Source: Fischerella thermalis PCC 7521 (GTDB taxonomy: Bacteria; Cyanobacteriota; Cyanobacteriia; Cyanobacteriales; Nostocaceae). From it: a DNA stretch of 64,000 bases. Location of the stretch: NCBI RefSeq assembly GCF_000317225.1, contig NZ_AJLL01000036.1, positions 1-64,000 of the forward strand, written 5' to 3'. Shown here piece by piece: positions 63,710-64,000 of this stretch. The notes under the pieces were generated by a model. That model had not been told where the DNA came from. It searched no databases and worked only from the letters and a program-made list of their open reading frames with translations. The position numbers and the translations under genes are program-made. How positions within the stretch are numbered: the first letter of the stretch is position 1; the number at the start of each line of letters is the position of its first letter.

Positions 63710-64000
63710 CTAGCTTTTGTGACTCTTTTTGCGCCACTGACTTCTAACTAAACGAATCTCTTCAAAGCTATAATTATCACCAAGATATTCTTTAATGGGG
63801 GTAAGGGCAATATCTCCAAGAATTTCTAATACTTGCAAAATTTTTTGCTGTTTTTCTAGTGGTACTAAGTGATTTATGTCTATAGGTTGATTTTTCTCAA
63901 TCAAATCGCAGAGGTGGCTAAAAATAGTTGTTGGACGTAGGTTGCGTTTTTCAGCAATTTCGGAAACGCTCAAGCCTTGTTGATATAGCAGCAAAGTTTG
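63710..64000 (-). CDS. recQ: RecQ helicase, C-terminal end (partial)
   Basis: The open frame runs off the right edge of the window; 96 residues are visible. TLLLYQQGLSVSEIAEKRNL followed by RPTTIFSHLCDLIEKN is the helix-turn-helix domain at the C-terminus of RecQ-type helicases, and LGDNYSFEEIRLVRSQWRKK is the closing segment. The helicase and HRDC parts should lie to the right. The real start is outside the window. Confidence 0.7.
   Translation of the reverse strand, partial: QTLLLYQQGLSVSEIAEKRNLRPTTIFSHLCDLIEKNQPIDINHLVPLEKQQKILQVLEILGDIALTPIKEYLGDNYSFEEIRLVRSQWRKKSHKS

Noticed and set aside
1-64000. tRNA, rRNA, tmRNA or riboswitch
   Set aside because: I looked in the gaps for T-arm (GGTTCGAAT-type) and known riboswitch cores and saw none; a covariance-model scan would be needed to be certain.

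Overview
The window is a stretch of cyanobacterial chromosome, most likely from a filamentous heterocyst-forming member of the Nostocales. The evidence is: frequent HIP1 octamers (GCGATCGC) inside and between genes; AT-rich intergenic DNA full of short tandem heptamer repeats (TTACCCA, CTACTAA, AATAGGC and relatives) typical of such genomes; cyanobacterial marker genes (sipA, DUF2949, DUF3148, DUF6464 and DUF760 proteins, an NatFGH-like transporter, acyl-ACP synthetase); and the order dps - carB - sigD, which I recall from Anabaena/Nostoc. I see no phage, insertion sequence transposase, CRISPR array, rRNA or tRNA gene. Most of the window is core chromosome with many decayed gene pieces and repeats between the genes.

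Layout. 0.2-3.6 kb: a HAD hydrolase and two glycosyltransferases. 4.3-8.3 kb: a complete polar amino acid ABC transporter (binding protein, two permeases, ATPase). 8.3-14.4 kb: two decayed small ORFs, a lipoprotein, Tex, a small membrane protein, aspartoacylase, a truncated LysR regulator and a small conserved-looking protein. 14.9-22.9 kb: site-2 protease with CBS domains, renalase-like FAD protein, XRE regulator, a divergent SpoIIM / membrane / RDD cluster, a 2H-phosphoesterase-like protein and holA. 23-33 kb: DUF4168 protein, DUF6464 protein, fmt, a large secreted protein, sipA with a PrxQ-type peroxiredoxin, DUF2949, a pfkA remnant, a [2Fe-2S] thioredoxin-like protein, an SDR protein and a SUI1/YciH factor. 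33.4-38.4 kb: trpB, a truncated monooxygenase, a GTPase, a kinase-like protein and a SAM hydroxide adenosyltransferase-family protein. 38.8-47.9 kb: a Dps with a changed ferroxidase site, carB, sigD, a DUF760 protein, MutT, an inositol-phosphatase-family protein and ureG. 48-56.5 kb: two small envelope proteins, formamidase/acetamidase, a half-size TauE protein and a BMP-type nucleoside-like ABC transporter with a broken CD225 gene inside the cluster. 56.7-64 kb: FKBP isomerase, pyruvate dehydrogenase E2, a YlqD-like protein, acyl-ACP synthetase, a pair of related small membrane proteins and the C-terminal end of RecQ.

How the genes work together. Two uptake systems (amino acids; BMP-type, probably nucleosides), ureG and a formamidase/acetamidase point to scavenging of organic nitrogen. 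carB, trpB, fmt, holA, tex and the YciH factor are housekeeping. sipA, peroxiredoxin, Dps and sigD are stress-linked. The most notable sequence-level result is that intergenic repeat DNA appears to have entered reading frames: clearly as a hairpin-forming in-frame insert in carB, probably as the linker of the BMP transporter ATPase, and possibly as the tail of MutT. Several genes are visibly broken (pfkA remnant, CD225 protein with one internal stop, LysR, monooxygenase). I did not find a convincing wholly new multi-gene system; the best candidates for novelty are the repeat-derived protein segments, the Dps active-site change and the small paralogous membrane proteins near the right end.
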